Shown: one piece after another, positions 42,012-50,933 of the stretch
Layout of the letters: the number at the start of each line of letters is the position of its first letter
Numbering within the stretch: the first letter of the stretch is position 1
DNA from: Bacillus sp. V3-13
GTDB taxonomy: Bacteria; Bacillota; Bacilli; Bacillales; Cytobacillaceae
Assembly (NCBI RefSeq): GCF_002860165.1
Contig: NZ_PGUZ01000033.1
Span: 61,557-125,556, forward strand
Direction of reading: 5' to 3'
DNA length: 64,000 bases
Notes under the pieces: model-generated
Told to the model about the DNA's origin: nothing
Database searches by the model: none
Seen by the model: only the letters and a program-made list of their open reading frames with translations
Made by a program: the position numbers and the translations under genes

Positions 42012-43109
42012 GTGAATGAAAAGGAATCGCTTATTCTGCATTTAATAAAACAAGACCCGTTTATCTCGCAAATCGACCTTGCTGAAAAGACGGGACTATC
42101 ACGCTCGGCTGCAGCCGGTTATGTTTCTTCTTTAATAAAGCAAGGAAAAATTCTCGGCAGGGCGTATGTTTTACCGACTGAAAAAGAGGTTATCTGCATT
42201 GGCGGCGCAAATGTGGACAGGAAGATTCAGGTGCTGGACAAGCTGGAATACGGCACCTCCAATCCAGGATACAGCTCGCAGTCATGCGGTGGTGTGGCCC
42301 GAAATATTGCCGAGAATCTGGGCCGGCTCGGAATTGATGCGGCGCTTATGACGGTCGTCGGTGACGACCATGAGGGGCAATGGCTTTTGGACTGCACAAA
42401 AGCGTTTGTTGATATTAGCCCCTCTCAACAAATATCAAAAATGACGACCGGAACGTATACCGCTGTTCTCGATAAGGATGGAGAAATGGCTGTCGCGCTT
42501 GCCGACATGTCCATTTATGACTCAGTGAGCATAGAAATGATCGAGAAGAAATGGGGCTATCTTGCCTCTGCTGGACTGGCCATCCTTGATACCAATTTTC
42601 CGGCAGAAGTATTGGCCCATATTATTAAACGTTGCGAAGAAGAGTCGATTCCACTTTGCATTACACCAGTGTCATCAGCAAAGGTAAAAAAGCTTCCCCC
42701 AAATTTAAGCGGAGTAACCTGGCTTATTGCCAACCAGCGTGAGGCGGCGACTTTATCCGGTGTGAAAATTCAAAATGAAGGCGACTTTTTTAAGTCGGCA
42801 GAAGCGATCCTGGAAAAAGGGGTTGAAAAGGCGGTTATTACCCGGGGAGACAAAGGACTTATCTATTTTTCCAAGCACGGTGAAGCGGGCGTGCTTTTAC
42901 CGCCAAAAGTCGCGGTCGAAGATGTAACAGGTGCGGGAGACTCGCTCGTGGCCGGGATCGCATATGCCCATTTGAAGGGATTGAACATAGAAGACGCCTG
43001 TAAAATAGGAATGACCTGTTCGCAGATTACATTGCAATCCCATGAAACGGTTAATCCCGCTTTAAATCATATACGTCTTCAGGAAGCGTTCAAACAATTT
43101 TTTAAATAA
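42012..43109 (+). CDS. psuK: Pseudouridine kinase (PfkB family, with N-terminal HTH)
   Basis: 365 residues. Residues 1-55 form a winged HTH (LILHLIKQDPFISQIDLAEKTGLSRSAAAGYV), followed by a PfkB/ribokinase domain with CIGGANVDRKI at its start, a GGVARNIAENLGRLG motif and the catalytic signature DVTGAGDSLVAGIAY. This fusion, directly ahead of psuG, identifies pseudouridine kinase (YeiC type). It phosphorylates pseudouridine to the 5'-phosphate. The HTH may allow self-regulation. GGGATGAGAGGGAA precedes the start. Confidence 0.92.
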   Translation: MNEKESLILHLIKQDPFISQIDLAEKTGLSRSAAAGYVSSLIKQGKILGRAYVLPTEKEVICIGGANVDRKIQVLDKLEYGTSNPGYSSQSCGGVARNIAENLGRLGIDAALMTVVGDDHEGQWLLDCTKAFVDISPSQQISKMTTGTYTAVLDKDGEMAVALADMSIYDSVSIEMIEKKWGYLASAGLAILDTNFPAEVLAHIIKRCEEESIPLCITPVSSAKVKKLPPNLSGVTWLIANQREAATLSGVKIQNEGDFFKSAEAILEKGVEKAVITRGDKGLIYFSKHGEAGVLLPPKVAVEDVTGAGDSLVAGIAYAHLKGLNIEDACKIGMTCSQITLQSHETVNPALNHIRLQEAFKQFFK

Positions 43110-43124
43110 GGGAGAATGTACACC

Positions 43125-44036
43125 ATGTTAGAAAACGTCCTTGAATATTCAGCAGAAGTGTTGGAAGCAAAAAACCGCAACCTGCCAATTGTAGCATTGG
43201 AGTCAACGATTATTTCACACGGAATGCCGTATCCGCAAAATGTGGAAACAGCGAAAGAGGTAGAAAGTATTATCAGGAAAAACGGCGCTGTTCCTGCTAC
43301 GATTGCGATACTAAATGGAAAAATTAAAATCGGTTTATCAGATGATGAGCTTGAGTTTCTGGCAAAAAGCAGGGATTTGGCCAAGGCAAGCCGGCGCGAC
43401 CTTCCATATCTGGTATCCCAGAATAAAAATGGTGCAACGACAGTGGCTGCAACGATGATTTGTGCAAACATGGCTGGAATCGAAGTATTCGTCACGGGCG
43501 GCATTGGCGGTGTACATCGCGAAGCGGAGACGACGATGGATATTTCGGCGGATCTTCAGGAGCTTGCCCGGACGAATGTTGCTGTCGTCTGCGCGGGGGC
43601 CAAGTCGATTCTCGATATCGGACTTACACTTGAATACCTGGAAACGTTCGGGGTTCCCGTTGTCGGTTACCAGACTGACCGTTTGCCGGCCTTCTATACT
43701 CGAACAAGCCCTTATAGCGTAAATTTCCGTGTTGACGATCCGGATCAGGCAGCACAATTGATTCGTACCAAATGGGAGCTTGGGCTGGATGGCGGGATTG
43801 TGGTCGCAAATCCGATTCCGGAACAGGATGCTTTAGATGAAGCCTTTATTCAAGAGGTGATTGAAACGGCGCTCGCGGAAGCAAAGAAAAATAACGTGGC
43901 AGGCAAGGATGTAACTCCATTTCTTTTAGGGAAAGTAAAGGAGTTAACAAAAGGTTCAAGCCTTGATGCCAACATTGCACTCGTCAAACATAATGCGGAT
44001 ATCGGCTCCCGAATTGCGGTAAGTCTATCGAAATAA
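43125..44036 (+). CDS. psuG: Pseudouridine-5'-phosphate glycosidase
   Basis: 303 residues from ATG 43125; an ATG at 43116 is in frame but overlaps the GGGAG binding site. Signature stretches are [38 protein letters not shown] and [15 protein letters not shown] (metal and phosphate binding). It splits pseudouridine 5'-phosphate into uracil and ribose 5-phosphate. It follows psuK by 15 bases and makes an operon with it; no nucleoside transporter gene is attached. Confidence 0.95.
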   Translation: MLENVLEYSAEVLEAKNRNLPIVALESTIISHGMPYPQNVETAKEVESIIRKNGAVPATIAILNGKIKIGLSDDELEFLAKSRDLAKASRRDLPYLVSQNKNGATTVAATMICANMAGIEVFVTGGIGGVHREAETTMDISADLQELARTNVAVVCAGAKSILDIGLTLEYLETFGVPVVGYQTDRLPAFYTRTSPYSVNFRVDDPDQAAQLIRTKWELGLDGGIVVANPIPEQDALDEAFIQEVIETALAEAKKNNVAGKDVTPFLLGKVKELTKGSSLDANIALVKHNADIGSRIAVSLSK

Positions 44037-44043
44037 TTGATTC

Positions 44044-44075
44044 AAAACAGCTCAGGTGAAGAGCTGTTTTTTATT
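44044..44075 (+). terminator. Terminator of psuKG
   Basis: AAACAGCTC pairs with GAGCTGTTT around AGGTGAA, followed by TTTATT. Confidence 0.85.
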
Positions 44076-44373
44076 AATGAACAAAAAGATCGTTTTAGAA
44101 CAAAAAATCAGGAAAAATCTTCATACATAAATTGTCGGGAAAATAATTCGACTTTACTTTTGTTAATATTACAGAAATCCAGTTCGAATACTGCAATAAG
44201 TGGGCATTTTTTTAAAAGCCGGCGCAGAAATAGAGGAAAACTGAAGAATAATCGGGTTTTTTAAACAAATATGAGTACAGCCCTGCATGTTTCAGGTGAC
44301 AAAAAATAACACCGTAATATTAAAGAAGTAGATACAATAATACCTAAGTATTAAGAGGATGGATGCACGGCCA

Positions 44374-44466
44374 GAAAAAGGCAAACCTATTGAAAGATGG
44401 GGACGCAAAGTCACGGGTCTAAGGTCTTGAAAACAGTTTCAGGCTAGGACGGCTGGATTGCCTGGA
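44374..44466 (+). promoter_or_regulatory. Cyclic di-GMP-I (GEMM) riboswitch upstream of a sinI-like gene
   Basis: GGCAAACC at 44380, a hairpin with a GAAA loop, GGGACGCAAAGTCACGGGTCTAAGG, a long second arm (CTTGAAAACAGTTTCAGG), then CTAGGACGGCTGG and the closing GATTGCC. All c-di-GMP-I hallmarks are present in order. Only 30 bases lie between the aptamer and the start of the antirepressor gene. The sole extra structure is AATAC/GTATT at 44466-44479, next to the ribosome binding site, with no T tract, so control of translation initiation is more likely than termination. Confidence 0.93.
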
Positions 44467-44492
44467 ATACGAAATGTATTTTAGGGGGAGTT

Positions 44493-44645
44493 ATGTTGGC
44501 AGGCGTAAAACAAAGCTTTGATGAAATCGATCTGGAATGGATGCTGCTGATGATTGAAGCGAAGGAACTGGGGCTCAAACAAGAAGAAATCAGGAATTTT
44601 CTTAATGATCATATTATGAAGGAAGTTGCTGTTGAAAATCGCTAA
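44493..44645 (+). CDS. sinI: SinI-like antirepressor
   Basis: 50 residues; ATG 44493 (TTG 44496 is an alternative that is better spaced from AGGGGGAG at 44483-44490). The core DLEWMLLMIEAKELGLKQEE followed by IRNFL is the SinI dimerisation/antirepressor motif (B. subtilis: LDQEWVELMxEAKEANISPEEIRK). SinI binds SinR and frees matrix and motility-switch promoters. The partner sinR gene is convergent, 114 bases away. In B. subtilis sinI is driven by Spo0A directly upstream of sinR; here a c-di-GMP riboswitch precedes it and sinR is on the other strand. Confidence 0.85.
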   Translation: MLAGVKQSFDEIDLEWMLLMIEAKELGLKQEEIRNFLNDHIMKEVAVENR

Positions 44646-44729
44646 GACTTTTGAAGCAGAAGATGCCGGAACAAAACCAGCCATATACTAATAATCAAAC
44701 CCGAATGGATGCTCTCTATAAAATACATA

Positions 44730-44766
44730 ATAAAAAAACCTGTTAGGAAAAAACAGGTTTATTTTT
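44730..44766. terminator. Terminator between sinI and sinR
   Basis: AAACCTGTT pairs with AACAGGTTT around AGGAAAA; followed by ATTTTTT on the plus strand and TTTTTTTAT on the minus strand. Confidence 0.85.
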
Positions 44767-45079
44767 TATTTATTCTCCATTTATTAAACTCCAAAAATTC
44801 ACGGAATTGATCCTTCGTAACCCCGGAGTTCATGGCCTCCTTGACGAGGTTCATCCAATCTGAATCAAGCTCTTCTTTATTAGGCTGTTCATTGATTAAT
44901 GTATCAACAGAAACTCCCAGTACAGACGAGATTTTTTCAAGAAACTGTATGGACGGGTTTCTTTGTAAATTGCGTTCCAAGGAGCTTAAATAGGATTTAG
45001 CAACACCTGCTTGATCAGCCAGTTCAGAAAGCGACATCTTCTTTTCCTGACGGATTTTTTTTACCCGATCACCAATCAT
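44759..45079 (-). CDS. sinR: SinR-like master regulator of biofilm formation
   Basis: 106 residues, close to B. subtilis SinR (111). Residues 1-65 are an XRE-type HTH (SLSELADQAGVAKSYLSSLERNLQ), nearly the SinR recognition helix; residues about 72-103 form the C-terminal SinI/SinR pairing domain (LDSDWMNLVKEAMNSGVTKDQ, FREFLEFNKW). It should repress matrix genes as a tetramer and be captured by SinI. It is convergent with the riboswitch-controlled sinI-like gene. Confidence 0.93.
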   Translation of the reverse strand: MIGDRVKKIRQEKKMSLSELADQAGVAKSYLSSLERNLQRNPSIQFLEKISSVLGVSVDTLINEQPNKEELDSDWMNLVKEAMNSGVTKDQFREFLEFNKWRINKK

Positions 45080-45312
45080 CCAGTCTCACTCACCTTACAT
45101 AAGTGTTCTATCATAATAAACCCCTGTATTGCTTGGTTTCATATAAAGAACAACCTGTATTTTATATTTACCACTATATATTATCATATATTATAACGGC
45201 TAATTCGAAATGGACAACATATTGTAAGAAAAAACGAGAAAAAATTTTTGAATAGCTGACGGTACTATAACCAAATGCGTTAGAAAGATGGAGGTATATA
45301 CTCAATTTTAAT

Positions 45313-45338
45313 GTTTAGCTGAAGAACAAACAGGGAAA
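45313..45338 (+). promoter_or_regulatory. Possible SigB (general stress) promoter
   Basis: GTTTAG at 45313-45318 and GGGAAA at 45333-45338 are 14 bases apart, a fair match to the SigB consensus (GTTTAA, 12-15, GGGTAT/GGGAAA). It lies 46 bases before the yfkM start; YfkM is a known SigB-controlled protein (GSP18) in B. subtilis. Confidence 0.55.
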
Positions 45339-45383
45339 CCTCTAAGTGGGTCCAGATCATTACTTTAAGGGGATGAATATTTT

Positions 45384-45899
45384 ATGGGTAAGAAAATTGC
45401 TTGTCTCGTGACAGATATGTTTGAGGACTCTGAATACACGGAACCTGCCAAGTCTTTTAAGGAAGCGGGCCATGAGGTCATAACAATCGAAAAGGAAAAA
45501 GGAAAAACAGTAAAAGGAAAACAAGGGCAAGCTTCAGTTACAATCGACCGGGGAATTGATGAGGTAAGCCCGGGCGAATTTGATGCCTTATTTCTGCCGG
45601 GAGGGTTTTCTCCAGACCAGTTGCGGGCTGACGAACGTTTTGTTTCTTTTGCAAAAGCATTTATGGATGACAAAAAACCGGTTTTTGCGATATGCCATGG
45701 ACCGCAGCTGTTGATTACGGCAAAAGCATTGGAAGGGAGAAAAGCAACCGGTTATAAGTCAATAAAAGTTGATATGGAGTATGCAGGAGCCGAATATCAT
45801 GATGCTGAGGTAGTAGTTTGCGGCAACCAGCTCGTAACGAGCCGTGATCCTAATGATATTCCCGCATTCAACCGGGAATCGCTGAACCTGCTTAAATAA
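45384..45899 (+). CDS. yfkM: DJ-1/PfpI-family general stress protein (GSP18)
   Basis: 171 residues, single DJ-1/PfpI domain. The nucleophile elbow is FAICHGPQLLITA, with Glu in MFEDSEYTEP. Members are deglycase/protease-like or chaperone proteins acting on glycated or damaged targets. B. subtilis YfkM has this length and is SigB dependent, in keeping with the promoter-like sequence upstream. AAGGGG precedes ATG 45384. Confidence 0.9.
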   Translation: MGKKIACLVTDMFEDSEYTEPAKSFKEAGHEVITIEKEKGKTVKGKQGQASVTIDRGIDEVSPGEFDALFLPGGFSPDQLRADERFVSFAKAFMDDKKPVFAICHGPQLLITAKALEGRKATGYKSIKVDMEYAGAEYHDAEVVVCGNQLVTSRDPNDIPAFNRESLNLLK

Positions 45900-45917
45900 A
45901 ACGGCGACAAAAAGTTT

Positions 45918-45955
45918 AAATCCTTCTCCTGTTCCATCGGAGAAGGATTTTTTGA
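45918..45955 (+). terminator. Terminator after yfkM
   Basis: AAATCCTTCTCC pairs with GGAGAAGGATTT, followed by TTTTGA. Confidence 0.88.
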
Positions 45956-46033
45956 TATTGGCAGGTTTCAGAGGTAATATAAGAAGGACCCCGTCATAGT
46001 ATATGGGGGAGAGTGTTGAAAGGCGGCTAAAGA

Positions 46034-46795
46034 ATGATTAATTTAAGGTCACAAAGAGAGATAGAGAAAATGAAAAAAGCCGGTGCTGTCCTGGCATCTT
46101 GCCATCAAGAGCTGGCCAACCTAATCCGCCCTGGCATTTCAAGCTGGGACATTGACCAGTTTGTAGAAGCATTTTTAAAAAAGCATGGAGCAACCCCGGA
46201 GCAGAAGGGTTATAAAGGATATGAGTATGCGACATGTTCAAGTATTAATGATGAGGTTTGCCATGGATTTCCCCGCAAACAGCCGTTGAAAAATGGCGAT
46301 ATTGTGACTGTGGATATGGTAGTCAGTTTAAATGGCGCACTTGCAGACTCAGCCTGGACATTTCCTGTCGGAAAGATCGATGAGGAGACGGAACGGCTTT
46401 TAAAAGTAACAAAGAATGCTCTTTATATAGGAATTGAAGCGGCGCAAAAAGGCAATCGGATCGGGGATATTGGACATGCGATCCAAACATGGGTAGAAGC
46501 TGAAGGATTTTCGGTTGTAAGGGACTTTATCGGCCACGGAATAGGTGACGTGATTCATGAAAAACCGGATGTTCCTCATTTTGGGCTTCCGGGCAAAGGG
46601 CCGCGGATAAAAGAAGGCATGGTGTTTACGATTGAACCGATGGTCAACGCTGGCAGTTACCATACGCAAATGGATGCAAATGGCTGGACAGCCAGAACCG
46701 CGGATGGCAAATACTCAGCCCAATATGAACATACGATTGCGATTACAAGCAACGGCCCGATTATCTTAACTGACCAGGATAATATTTCGATTTGA
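46034..46795 (+). CDS. map: Methionine aminopeptidase, type I
   Basis: 253 residues, type I MetAP without extra insertions. The metal ligands lie in the usual segments: VDMVVSLNGALADSAWTF (Asp pair), GHGIGDVIHEKPDVPHFG (His), FTIEPMVN (Glu) and QYEHTIAIT (Glu). It removes initiator Met from nascent proteins. It is probably a second MetAP (B. subtilis YflG/MapB type), since the housekeeping map normally sits in the ribosomal protein cluster. Confidence 0.93.
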   Translation: MINLRSQREIEKMKKAGAVLASCHQELANLIRPGISSWDIDQFVEAFLKKHGATPEQKGYKGYEYATCSSINDEVCHGFPRKQPLKNGDIVTVDMVVSLNGALADSAWTFPVGKIDEETERLLKVTKNALYIGIEAAQKGNRIGDIGHAIQTWVEAEGFSVVRDFIGHGIGDVIHEKPDVPHFGLPGKGPRIKEGMVFTIEPMVNAGSYHTQMDANGWTARTADGKYSAQYEHTIAITSNGPIILTDQDNISI

Positions 46796-46827
46796 TCCCG
46801 CCAAGCGCAATTTTTATATTTTATAGG

Positions 46828-46864
46828 GAAAATCCGCTACCTTAGTTGGTGAGCGGATTTTTTT
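46828..46864. terminator. Terminator between map and yfkK
   Basis: AAATCCGCT pairs with AGCGGATTT with loop ACCTTAGTTGGTG, which itself can form ACC/GGT; T tail on the plus strand. Confidence 0.82.
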
Positions 46865-46869
46865 ACGGT

Positions 46870-47097
46870 TTACACTTGCTTGCGAAGATTTCCGAGTTCT
46901 TCTGCAAGAGCTTGCATTTCATTCGGGCTGAAGTTATTTTTTTTCATAACCAATTCATAAATTTCCTTTAATTCTTCATACATTTCTTCGTCAAAGTGGG
47001 AAGGTTTTATCGCCCCAAAATTTAAAACCTTCAGCTTTTCCTTGATTTTTTCAATCATATACTCAACGTTTTCAACCGTCTTTTCTGAAAGATCCAC
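46870..47097 (-). CDS. yfkK: UPF0435 (DUF1128) protein YfkK
   Basis: 75 residues, the whole family length, all alpha-helical and acidic ([58 protein letters not shown]). No function is known. In B. subtilis yfkK lies in the same neighbourhood as yfkM, yfkH and yfkF, as it does here. Confidence 0.9.
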   Translation of the reverse strand: MDLSEKTVENVEYMIEKIKEKLKVLNFGAIKPSHFDEEMYEELKEIYELVMKKNNFSPNEMQALAEELGNLRKQV

Positions 47098-47458
47098 TGC
47101 CGTTCATCCTTTCAAGATTGGTCTTTTCATCTTTTCATGTCCTTTTAAAATTGTCAAATGAAATTCCATAACAAGGCAAACCTTTTGTCTGTTAACAATC
47201 CTGCAAAATCAACGGTTATACAATAATTCTCTTGCATGAACAAAGAAAGATGGTGGAAAATGAAAGTAGAGGAGAAATAATCGGATCAAGTGATGTCAAA
47301 AAAGGAGAAAACGGTTTTGTTCGCAGGAAAAAGGGGAAGGATTAAATCAAAATAAGCCTGTTTCCTTTTCGAAAGAGTGCATCATCGTTCTTTCATCAGG
47401 GCAGCAGAGCTTGGAGTATATTTCCCGATTTAAATCATATTTTAAAGGAGAGGATCAT
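47098..47458. other. Intergenic stretch, no feature recognised
   Basis: 360 bases between divergent yfkK and a YtxH-like gene. Only very short frames and no RNA motif or repeat. It must hold the promoters of both genes. Confidence 0.5.
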
Positions 47459-47863
47459 ATGACAGACTCAAACAGGTTCTGGAAAGGAATGCTGTATGGT
47501 GCCCTTGCAGGCGGAGTGATCAGCTTGTTTAACAGGCAAACGAGGAACGCGTTTATGTCTGACTGCCGAAGCGCATTTGGCGGCGTGGCAAATATGGTTA
47601 AACATCCAGGCGCAGCCGCCGGCCAAATTAAGGAGGTAACATCAAAGCTTCGTTCAACGGTGGAAGAAATCAGTAATGATGTTGCCTTTATCAGCCAGAA
47701 GGTTGAAGAAATGCGCGAAATTACCCCGCAGGTTGCAGGCATTGTCAAGGAAACAAAGGAAGCGTTCACCGGCAATGATAAAAATCTGCAGGATGGGGCG
47801 GCTGCAACATCTGCTGTTGTTGCGAAAGAAAAGAGTTTAACAAGACAAGTTCCAATTCATTAA
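47459..47863 (+). CDS. YtxH-like small membrane protein
   Basis: 134 residues from ATG 47459, eight bases after AAAGGAG; an upstream in-frame ATG at 47411 is unsupported. A short N-terminal hydrophobic, Gly-rich segment (GMLYGALAGGVISLF) is followed by an amphipathic helical region (KEVTSKLRSTVEEISNDVAFISQKVEEMREITPQ). This is the YtxH/YhaH layout of general-stress-type proteins with a membrane anchor. Function unknown. A second such gene is at 54.0 kb. The next gene, yfkH, starts within 20 bases. Confidence 0.75.
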   Translation: MTDSNRFWKGMLYGALAGGVISLFNRQTRNAFMSDCRSAFGGVANMVKHPGAAAGQIKEVTSKLRSTVEEISNDVAFISQKVEEMREITPQVAGIVKETKEAFTGNDKNLQDGAAATSAVVAKEKSLTRQVPIH

Positions 47864-47882
47864 GCGACTAATGAGGTGGGGG

Positions 47883-48704
47883 ATGAGAGTGCCGCAAAAT
47901 TCTTTATTGAAGCATTTGTGGATAAAAATAGGAGAAGATGATGTGGGAGGCTTGTCTGCCCAACTCGCCTATTTTTTTCTGCTCTCATTGTTTCCCCTCC
48001 TAATTTTTTTGGTGACCCTCCTTCCCTATTTGCCGTTAAACAGTGAAGATTTACTTGGCTTTGTTCGGGATTTTGCCCCAGGCAACACGATGGTACTTAT
48101 TGAAAGAAATATAAACGAAATAATGAACAGGAATGGCAGGCTCCTTTCATTTGGGGCTATTGCGACGCTTTGGTCTGCTTCAACCGGGATTAATGCCATT
48201 GTAAAGGCGTTGAACCGCGCTTATGATGTGAAAGAAAACCGCTCTTTTATCGCGGCGAGAGCGATGGCGATCTTCTTGACGATTGCGATGATTATCGTCT
48301 TTATTGTCGCGTTGCTTCTTCCTGTTTTCGGAAAGCAAATCGGTCTGTTTTTATTTTCAGAACTCGGGTTATCCCGCGAATTTTTGGCTGTCTGGAACAT
48401 GCTGCGCTGGGGAGTCAGCACACTGATTTTATTTATCGTGTTTACGGTTCTTTACTGGATTGCCCCCGCGAAAAAAATAAAGTGTGTATCAGCAATCCCG
48501 GGCGCTGTTTTTGCTGTGATCGGCTGGATTTTAGCTTCGCTCGCTTTTTCGTACTATGTTGGAAACTTCGGCAACTTTTCGTCAACCTACGGCAGCATAG
48601 GTGCGATTATTGTCTTAATGATCTGGTTTTATCTATCAGCATTTATTATCATGATCGGCGGGCAAATCAATGCTTATTACAGCAAGCGAAATGAGGGTTG
48701 TTAG
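47883..48704 (+). CDS. yfkH: YihY/UPF0761-family membrane protein (YfkH)
   Basis: About 273 residues with six membrane segments and the family phrases GGLSAQLAYFFLLSLFPLLIF and GSIGAIIVLMIWFYLSAFIIMIGGQINA. Once misnamed ribonuclease BN, the family is of unknown transport function. Start choice is uncertain: ATG 47871, ATG 47883 and GTG 47889 are in frame, and AGGTGGGGG at 47874-47882 favours one of the last two. It forms a pair with the preceding YtxH-like gene. Confidence 0.9.
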   Translation: MRVPQNSLLKHLWIKIGEDDVGGLSAQLAYFFLLSLFPLLIFLVTLLPYLPLNSEDLLGFVRDFAPGNTMVLIERNINEIMNRNGRLLSFGAIATLWSASTGINAIVKALNRAYDVKENRSFIAARAMAIFLTIAMIIVFIVALLLPVFGKQIGLFLFSELGLSREFLAVWNMLRWGVSTLILFIVFTVLYWIAPAKKIKCVSAIPGAVFAVIGWILASLAFSYYVGNFGNFSSTYGSIGAIIVLMIWFYLSAFIIMIGGQINAYYSKRNEGC

Positions 48705-48761
48705 AGACCGGCTCCGTAACCAATGGAAAATAGAACAGGTTGACTAAACAATAGGCAGCAA

Positions 48762-48792
48762 AAAGGCTGGTACAGACACCAGCCTTTTTTAA
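48762..48792. terminator. Terminator between yfkH and zosA
   Basis: AAAAAGGCTGG pairs with CCAGCCTTTTT around TACAGACA; serves both convergent genes. Confidence 0.88.
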
Positions 48793-48793
48793 A

Positions 48794-50719
48794 TTATTTC
48801 AACAGCCGTAAGCTGTTCAAGATAACAAGAATCGTGCTGCCTTCATGGCCGATCACGCCAAATGGAAGGTCAAGCACCTGCAAAAAGTTAGAAGAGATTA
48901 ACAGCATAATCACTGTGATGGAAAAGATGATATTTTGTTTGACAATCGTGTTCATTCTTCTTGAAAGCTCGATCGCTTCTGAAATGCGCGGCAGATCGTT
49001 TTTCATCAACACGACATCCGCCGTTTCGAGGGCTACATCGGTCCCTTCTCCCATCGCAATTCCGACGTTTGCTGCTGCCATGGCAGGGGCATCATTTATG
49101 CCGTCGCCAACCATGGCGACATTGCCGAATCTTTTTTTCAGCTTTTTCAGTTCTTCTACCTTTCTTTCTGGAAGGCAGTCAGCAATATATTCGTCGACAT
49201 GGCTTTCCTGGGCAATCGCAACAGCTGTTTTTTCACTGTCCCCGGTAAGCATAATTGTGTAAACTCCGCCTTCTCTCAGGCTGTCGATCGCTGCTTTTGT
49301 CTCGGCCCTGACGACATCCTTTAAAGCAAAGGCAGCGACAATTTCTTCTCCGGCTTGAAGAAATACAATCGTTTTCCCCTCGCTTGCAAGCTTGCGGGCT
49401 GCACCATCAGCAAAGCTGTCGGCAGCTTCATTGCCGACAAAATCTCTTTTTCCCACTTTCCATTTTGCAGCTTCTATGGAAGCTTTTACACCCCAGCCTG
49501 CTACATCCTCAAAACTTTCCGGTTCGATCCACGCGGCTTTATAATATTTGCTGGCGTAGTCGACAATCGATTGTGCCAGTGGGTGGTTAGAGTGTTTTTC
49601 AATTGATCCGGCGATCTTCAGAGCTTCCTCTTTGGCAAATCCTTCTTTGACAATAACATCTGTCACCTCAGGCTTTCCTTTTGTCAACGTGCCGGTTTTA
49701 TCAAAAGCAATTGCTTTCAAATGGCTGAGGTTTTCGAGATGGACTCCGCCTTTGAAAAGAATGCCATGCCGCGCGCCGTTGGAAATCGCCGATAATGTCG
49801 CCGGCATGATCGATGCCACAAGTGCGCAAGGGGAGGCAACGACAAGCAAAATCATCGCCCGATAAAAAGTCTCATTCCAGCTCCATCCAAGCAAGAAATG
49901 AGGAAGTATCATCATTAAAACAACCACAGCAAGGACGACCTTTACGTACGTACCTTCAAAGCGTTCAATAAATAATTGCGAAGGTGATTTTTCAGTTTGC
50001 GCGGATTGAACGAGCTGGATAATTTTTTGGAAGAGCGTCTCATTGCTGGGCTTTGTAATTTCTACCGTGATCGATCCATTTAAGTTAACGGTCCCGGCAA
50101 ATACTTCATGACCGGGCGTTTTTGTGACAGGAATCGACTCACCGGTAATCGCTGCCTCGTCGATCGTTGTTTGCCCTTTGTGGATTCTTCCGTCCGATGG
50201 AATTCGTTCACCCGGCTTTACTAAAATATGGTCCCCGATGTTCAATAACGACACATGGACTTTTTCCTCCGCGCCGTTGGAGATTCTTAAAGCTTCTTCG
50301 GGCTGCAGTTCCATTAAAGCGGAAATTTCGTTTTGGCTCTTATTCATCGTATACGTTTCAAGCGCGCCACTCATGGCAAAAATGAAAATCAAGATGGCCC
50401 CTTCAGCCCAGTATCCGATGATCGCTGATCCAACAGCCGCAAAAATCATCAGCATTTCCACGTTCAATTCTTTATTGCCGATCGTATCTTCAATGCCTTC
50501 CTTCGCCTTTGCAAATCCCCCGATCACAAACGCGAGCAAATAGATCACCGCAGAGGCACTCCCGTTATCAAGGCGCTCGAGCAGCCAGCCTGCACCAATT
50601 AGCAATCCGCTAAAAATTGCCGCGATTAATTCAGCATGGGGCTTGATTTTTGTTAAGATGCTTTCCTGTTTTACCTCATATTTATTACCAGTTAAAGCTC
50701 GTGCGTCCGGATTCATCAT
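48794..50719 (-). CDS. zosA: P1B-type heavy-metal ATPase (ZosA-like zinc transporter)
   Basis: 641 residues, near B. subtilis ZosA (637). Eight membrane segments without an N-terminal metal-binding domain; actuator domain with ITGESIPVTK; the transmembrane metal motif is SPC in VVASPCALVASIMPATLSA in place of CPC; phosphorylation site DKTGTLTKG; hinge MVGDGINDAPAMAAA. SPC belongs to the Zn/Cd/Co-type ATPases of this clade. ZosA is a PerR-controlled zinc uptake ATPase in B. subtilis; direction and metal here are by analogy. In B. subtilis it is not in the yfk block. Confidence 0.88.
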   Translation of the reverse strand: MMNPDARALTGNKYEVKQESILTKIKPHAELIAAIFSGLLIGAGWLLERLDNGSASAVIYLLAFVIGGFAKAKEGIEDTIGNKELNVEMLMIFAAVGSAIIGYWAEGAILIFIFAMSGALETYTMNKSQNEISALMELQPEEALRISNGAEEKVHVSLLNIGDHILVKPGERIPSDGRIHKGQTTIDEAAITGESIPVTKTPGHEVFAGTVNLNGSITVEITKPSNETLFQKIIQLVQSAQTEKSPSQLFIERFEGTYVKVVLAVVVLMMILPHFLLGWSWNETFYRAMILLVVASPCALVASIMPATLSAISNGARHGILFKGGVHLENLSHLKAIAFDKTGTLTKGKPEVTDVIVKEGFAKEEALKIAGSIEKHSNHPLAQSIVDYASKYYKAAWIEPESFEDVAGWGVKASIEAAKWKVGKRDFVGNEAADSFADGAARKLASEGKTIVFLQAGEEIVAAFALKDVVRAETKAAIDSLREGGVYTIMLTGDSEKTAVAIAQESHVDEYIADCLPERKVEELKKLKKRFGNVAMVGDGINDAPAMAAANVGIAMGEGTDVALETADVVLMKNDLPRISEAIELSRRMNTIVKQNIIFSITVIMLLISSNFLQVLDLPFGVIGHEGSTILVILNSLRLLK

Positions 50720-50933
50720 TTCTCACCTTCCTGAGTTCTAATTGAGAAAAATAATCACAATCAATTGCCCTATAAAACGACGAAAGCTGCCATCTTCGCG
50801 ATGACAGCAGTAATGCTCAAGGTTATATCGAATTATTCTTTTGTGAAAATTACTTTAAATCTATACTATCATACAAGGCATGAGGCTGAAAAGCATTAAG
50901 TTTGAAAAATAACAGCAGCGGGCAGCCTATTTT

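Noticed and set aside
50740..50790. PerR box upstream of zosA
   Set aside because: A/T-rich sequence has only weak agreement with TTATAATNATTATAA; not enough to call.
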